Origin: SXXZ01 sp041177965
GTDB taxonomy: Bacteria > Verrucomicrobiota > Verrucomicrobiia > Limisphaerales > UBA9464
NCBI GenBank assembly: GCA_041177965.1
Contig: JBEGWF010000080.1
Location: 13,787-77,786, forward strand
DNA: 64,000 bases
Direction of reading: 5' to 3'
Below, in pieces: positions 60,771 through 64,000 of this stretch (the first letter of the stretch is position 1; each line of letters starts with the position of its first letter). Under the pieces are notes generated by a model that saw nothing but the letters and a program-made list of their open reading frames with translations, made no database searches and was not told where the DNA came from. The translations under genes were made by a program, and so were the position numbers.

Positions 60771-60790
60771 TCTCCCCTCATTCGGGGAGA
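60771..60790. terminator. Hairpin between rnpB and the convergent oxidoreductase gene
   Basis: The stem TCTCCCC/GGGGAGA with a 6-base loop starts 7 bases after the end of rnpB. No U-run follows on either strand. The position suggests it stops or protects the 3' ends of both convergent transcripts. Confidence 0.45.
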
Positions 60791-60827
60791 GATCCGCCAC
60801 GGAGACCTTCGACGTGGCAGCCCGGCA

Positions 60828-61847
60828 TCAGGGTGAGGCCTGGATCTGGCGCACGATCTCGAAGGCCACATCCAAGGCCGCCTTGGCCTGGGCTCCGCTC
60901 ACCTTCGGCACCTGCCGCTCCCGGACACAGGCCACGAAGTCCGACAACTCCCGCCGCAACGGCTCGTCCTTGTGGATGGGCACCGGCTCCCGGACGATCC
61001 GCTTCCCGGCGAACTCGCTCACGATCGTCGATTCCTTCGCCGCCAACAGCTTCCGGAGCAACGAACTCTCCTCCTCCCCGTCCCGGGCCAATCGGTACAG
61101 AAACCCCTCCTGCACGCGGTAATCGAGGCTGATGTAGACCGGATGATCCCCGCCGCTGAAGACCCGGATCTTGCGCATGCGTTCCGGGCTGATGCGGCTG
61201 GCCGTGAGGTTGGCCACGCACCCGTTGGCGAAGCGCAGACGGGCGTTGGCGATGTCCTCGCTCCGGCTCAGCACCGGAATCCCCACCGCATCGACCGAAA
61301 CCACCGGCGACTTCACGAAGGCCATCACCACGTCCAGATCGTGGATCATCAGGTCGAGCACCACACCGATGTCGGTGCTCCGCGCCGGGAACGGAGACAG
61401 GCGGTGACACTCGATGAACTTCGGGAACGGGGCCGCCTGCTCGAGGTAGGCGAACACCGGATTGAACCGCTCCACATGCCCCACCTGCAGCACCAGGCCC
61501 CGCTCCTGCGCCAACCGCACCAGGTCCTGCGCCTGCTCGGAGTCGTCGGTCATGGGCTTCTCGACCAGCACATGACGCCCGAGTCCCAGCAGCTCCCGGG
61601 CGATCGCGTGATGGGTCACCGTCGGTGTCACCACGCTGAGCGCCTCGCTGGCCTCCGCCGCCTCGGCCACCGAGGAGAAGGCCCGGACTCCCCAGCGCGC
61701 CGCGTGGGTGCGGGCCGCCTCGGGATTCACATCGAACACCCCGGTGAATTCCGCCTGGCCGGCCTTCGCGAGGTCCGCGTAGATCCGCGCATGTTCCTTC
61801 CCCAGCGATCCCGTGCCGATCACCGCCACCCGAACTTGGTTCGACAT
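60828..61847 (-). CDS. Gfo/Idh/MocA family NAD(P)-dependent oxidoreductase
   Basis: A 339-residue oxidoreductase acting on sugars or related polyols. The N-terminal Rossmann motif is AVIGTGSLGKEHARIYADL. The family EKP motif is HVLVEKPMTDDSEQA, and GHVERFNPVFAYLEQ and IHDLDVVMAF follow. The start at 61847 (MSNQVRVAV) puts the Rossmann fold at the N terminus. It resembles the UDP-GlcNAc-dehydrogenase-like group often linked to lipid A or glycan synthesis, but no such genes are adjacent. The substrate is not assigned. Confidence 0.9.
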   Translation of the reverse strand: MSNQVRVAVIGTGSLGKEHARIYADLAKAGQAEFTGVFDVNPEAARTHAARWGVRAFSSVAEAAEASEALSVVTPTVTHHAIARELLGLGRHVLVEKPMTDDSEQAQDLVRLAQERGLVLQVGHVERFNPVFAYLEQAAPFPKFIECHRLSPFPARSTDIGVVLDLMIHDLDVVMAFVKSPVVSVDAVGIPVLSRSEDIANARLRFANGCVANLTASRISPERMRKIRVFSGGDHPVYISLDYRVQEGFLYRLARDGEEESSLLRKLLAAKESTIVSEFAGKRIVREPVPIHKDEPLRRELSDFVACVRERQVPKVSGAQAKAALDVAFEIVRQIQASP

Positions 61848-61941
61848 GGGCTGGAGACTAGGAGACCCGGAGGCCCGGGGAACCACTAATTCGGCCCACC
61901 CTCGGACTGGAATCCCGGCCGCCCCCCGATAGCATCACGGC

Positions 61942-62994
61942 ATGTCCTTCCTCCGCCACTGCGCCACGGCGCTCTCCCTCGGCCTGTTGCTCCTACCCAC
62001 CGCGAACGCCGGAAAATCCGACGGCCGCCTCGACATCTGGTGGTGCGATTCGGATGGCGGTGGATCCACCCTGATCGTCACTCCCGCCGGTGAGAGCATC
62101 CTCATCGATTCCGGCAACCCCGGCGGCCGCGACTCGGCCCGCATCCTGAAGGTTCTCACCCAGACCGCGGGCCTGCACCAGCTCGACCACCTGGTCGTCA
62201 CCCACCTGCACATCGACCATTTCGGCGGCGCCGCCGAGATCGCCGCCCAGGTACCCATCAAGAATCTGTGGGACAACGGCCTCACCGACACCGATCCGGA
62301 CGGCAACCGCAACTCCACCTGGCCCCTCACCAGCAAGCCCTACCGCACCATGCCGGTCGGTCAGCGACACCGCGTCGAACCCGGCCTGAGCATTCCGTTG
62401 ACCGCGGGCAAAACCCCTCTGTCGATGCGCTGCGTCATCACCCGACAGAAGCCCGCCGAAGGTCTCTTTCCCACCCGGAAACCCGACGGAACCGCCCCTG
62501 CCCTCAAGGCCCCCGACACCTCCGACAACGCCAACAGCTCCGCCTGGGTCCTGAGCTTCGGCAATTTCCGCTTCTTCGACGCTGGCGACCTGACCTGGAA
62601 CGCCGAAACGCAATTGATCTGGCCCCAGATCCGGGTCCCCGAAGTGGACCTGTTCCAGGTCACCCACCACGGCCTCGATGTCAGCAACCACCCCCGCCTG
62701 CTGGCCGCGCTGAACCCCACCGTGACCGTCATGAACAACGGCGCCACCAAGGGCACCGCCGGAGAGGTCCTCGCCACCCTTCGGACCCTGCCCCGACTCG
62801 AGGCCCAGTACCAATTGCACCGGAACCGAAGGCCCGACGGCGCCACCAACAACATCCCCAACGACTTCATCGCCAACACCGCGCCTGGCACCGCCCACCC
62901 CATCCATTGCGCCGTCCTCCCCGACGGCAGCGCCTACTCCATCACCCTGCCTGCCGGCCCCGTCACCCGCACCTACACCACCCGCACCCGCTGA
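61942..62994 (+). CDS. Secreted MBL-fold metallo-hydrolase (ComEC C-domain-like)
   Basis: A 350-residue exported protein. The signal peptide ends near LLLLPTANA. A metallo-beta-lactamase domain has THLHIDHFGGAAEI (HxHxDH), further ligands in FFDAGDLTWNAE and VTHHGLDVSNH. The layout matches the stand-alone version of the ComEC/Rec2 C-terminal domain. It might act on nucleic acid or phosphodiester substrates outside the cytoplasm. It is divergent from the Gfo/Idh gene; the repeat region follows it. Confidence 0.88.
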   Translation: MSFLRHCATALSLGLLLLPTANAGKSDGRLDIWWCDSDGGGSTLIVTPAGESILIDSGNPGGRDSARILKVLTQTAGLHQLDHLVVTHLHIDHFGGAAEIAAQVPIKNLWDNGLTDTDPDGNRNSTWPLTSKPYRTMPVGQRHRVEPGLSIPLTAGKTPLSMRCVITRQKPAEGLFPTRKPDGTAPALKAPDTSDNANSSAWVLSFGNFRFFDAGDLTWNAETQLIWPQIRVPEVDLFQVTHHGLDVSNHPRLLAALNPTVTVMNNGATKGTAGEVLATLRTLPRLEAQYQLHRNRRPDGATNNIPNDFIANTAPGTAHPIHCAVLPDGSAYSITLPAGPVTRTYTTRTR

Positions 62995-63112
62995 TCTCGC
63001 CCCGGCCATCCGCCCGCCCTCATCAACACACCGGCGGCCCTGATCGGCGACCCCGGGCAGAACATCTGCACCACCCGCGATCCCCGGTCGGACATTTCCC
63101 GAAATTGAGGCA

Positions 63113-63376
63113 GTGGGCGCTCTGGATGGCCGATGCAGCCGCGGAACCCGGGCCGGAGCGAGCACTGGAAGCGATCCGACCTTCCCCTCGCGCGCAGCGC
63201 GAAAGCCCCTCCTTCCCCGAGCTTCCCTGCGAGCGAAGGCCCGGGTCCCGCGCCCCCCGCCCACGACCCAACCCTTCCCACCCCTCTCGATCCATCCAAA
63301 ACCCGCCGTCCACCCAGCAGGTGTTAGTAAAGAGTGACCCCTTCAGTGTAAATATGCGGGACCGACCCCTTTTCTA
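63113..63376 (+). repeat. 264-base tandem repeat, copy 1
   Basis: The first full copy of a direct repeat. It starts GTGGGCGCTCTGGATGGCCG and ends CGGGACCGACCCCTTTTCTA. The unit includes a short hairpin-like CGCGCAGCGCG and near its end a GACCCC ... GGGACCGACCCC block with the less GC-rich CAGTGTAAATATGC between. The 118 bases before it (62995-63112) show no gene. Open frames across the repeat are artefacts of GC-rich composition. Confidence 0.85.
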
Positions 63377-63639
63377 GTGGGCGCTCTGGATGGCCGATGC
63401 AGCCGCGGGACCCGGGCCGGAGCGAGCTCTGGAAGCGATCCGACCTTCCCCTCGCGCGCAGCGCGAAAGCTCCTCCTTCCCCGAGCTTCCCTGCGAGCGC
63501 AGGCCCGGGTCCCGCGCCACCCGCCCACGACCCAACTCCTCCCACCCCCCCTCGATCCATCCAGAACCCGCCGTCCACAAAGCGGGATTCAGTAAAGAAC
63601 GACCCCTTCAGTGTAAATATGCGGGACCGACCCCTTTTC
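63377..63639 (+). repeat. 264-base tandem repeat, copy 2
   Basis: Directly abuts copy 1 and is nearly identical. Small differences are present, such as GAGCTCTGG for GAGCACTGG and AAAGAACGACC for AAAGAGTGACC. Such divergence argues against a pure assembly duplication. Confidence 0.85.
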
Positions 63640-63790
63640 GATGCAGCAGCGGGACCCGGGCCGGAGCGAGCACTGGAAGCGATCCAACCCTCCCCTCGCG
63701 CGTAGCGCGAAAGCCCCTCCTCCCCCGAGCTTCCCTGCGAGCGCAGGCCCGGGTCCCGCGCCCCCCGCCCACGACCCAACCCCTTCCAAC
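63640..63790 (+). repeat. 264-base tandem repeat, partial copy 3
   Basis: A third copy that lacks the first 20 or so bases of the unit and stops after the CCCACGACCCAACCC part, lacking the terminal GACCCC block. It lies 65 bases before the gcvH start, so its boundary is close to the gcvH promoter. Confidence 0.8.
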
Positions 63791-63855
63791 CTGACCCGCC
63801 GCCCCACCCTTTCTGCTCGCTTCACCCCGGCCGCCCCGTTAATTCCTTCCCCGTC

Positions 63856-64000
63856 ATGAGTTCGCAAGTTCCCGCCGACCTGAAATACGCCAAGTCCCAC
63901 GAATGGGCCCGCATCTCCGGTGACACCGCCGTCATCGGTATCACCGACCACGCCCAGCACGAACTCACCGACATCGTCTTCGTGGAACTCCCCGCCATCG
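63856..64000 (+). CDS. gcvH: Glycine cleavage system H protein (partial, runs off the window)
   Basis: The first 48 residues of canonical GcvH are seen: an N-terminal ADLKYAKSHEWARISGDTAV, then IGITDHAQHELTDIVFVELP. This lipoyl carrier shuttles the aminomethyl group in glycine cleavage. The lipoyl lysine lies beyond the window end. Compared with the H-like protein at 50834, the N-terminal motif is closer to the family consensus. Confidence 0.93.
   Translation, partial: MSSQVPADLKYAKSHEWARISGDTAVIGITDHAQHELTDIVFVELPAI

Noticed and set aside
63113..63790. A CRISPR array
   Set aside because: The repeat unit is 264 bases with no spacers, has fewer than three full copies and no cas genes nearby.

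Overview
The window is GC-rich, densely coded bacterial DNA, most plausibly from a member of the Verrucomicrobiota (Limisphaerales/Pedosphaerales-like). The evidence is a set of lineage-typical families together: pseudopilins with the H-X9-DG signature, PEP-CTERM surface proteins, a DUF1587/1592/1588/1585 cytochrome-c protein, DUF5069, and secreted proteins ending in a 'YRLEAS-DL-W ... FYRV' module. This placement is inference from gene content. No 16S rRNA or tRNA gene was found.

Layout. 1-7 kb: the end of a release-factor-3 gene that stops halfway, then on the minus strand a beta-hydroxyacid dehydrogenase, a tail-specific protease, an AI-2E-type permease, ProC and a pseudopilin. 7-9.6 kb: a Rieske/cytochrome b operon whose cytochrome b carries two C-terminal haem-c sites. 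9.7-13.1 kb (plus strand): a cobalamin riboswitch followed by four tightly packed genes (PEP-CTERM protein, Cys-rich CWC/DUF5522-like protein, secreted protein, pseudopilin). 13.3-25.2 kb: housekeeping genes (DUF5069, HIT, galM, xylA, lipase, dinB, TPR protein, lipoate ligase, thiS, then purC-ribH-lspA-miaA). 25.2-27.9 kb: a VTC polyphosphate polymerase/DUF4956/HlyD-like operon. 28.1-38.8 kb: an operon of TPR, phosphoesterase, TPR and DUF1592 proteins, plus a 1453-residue RCC1/Ig/cohesin/dockerin surface protein. 38.9-41.6 kb: a metallo-hydrolase, plsC and aroB.

41.7-49.4 kb is one minus-strand flagellar operon, flgF-flgG-flgA-flgH-flgI-flgJ-flgN-flgK-flgL, with a sigma-54-type promoter sequence at its head. 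A cysteine desulfurase gene lies divergently from the most unusual region.

50.8-59.5 kb is an eight-gene plus-strand operon joined by ATGA/GTGA overlaps or gaps below 10 bases. It encodes a lipoyl-carrier (GcvH-like) protein, a CobW-type GTPase, a small Cys-containing protein, a two-cluster ferredoxin, a radical SAM enzyme, a DUF116-polyprenyl synthase fusion, a short cyclase-fold protein and a squalene-hopene-cyclase-like protein with the catalytic DXDD motif. It looks like a terpenoid pathway with its own Fe-S/lipoyl redox support. I know of no described pathway with this make-up, and it is the best candidate for a new system here.

59.6-64 kb holds a small coiled-coil protein, a 57-residue secreted Cys-rich peptide, the RNase P RNA gene, a Gfo/Idh oxidoreductase, a secreted metallo-hydrolase, an 860-base intergenic stretch with three copies of a 264-base repeat, and the start of the canonical gcvH.
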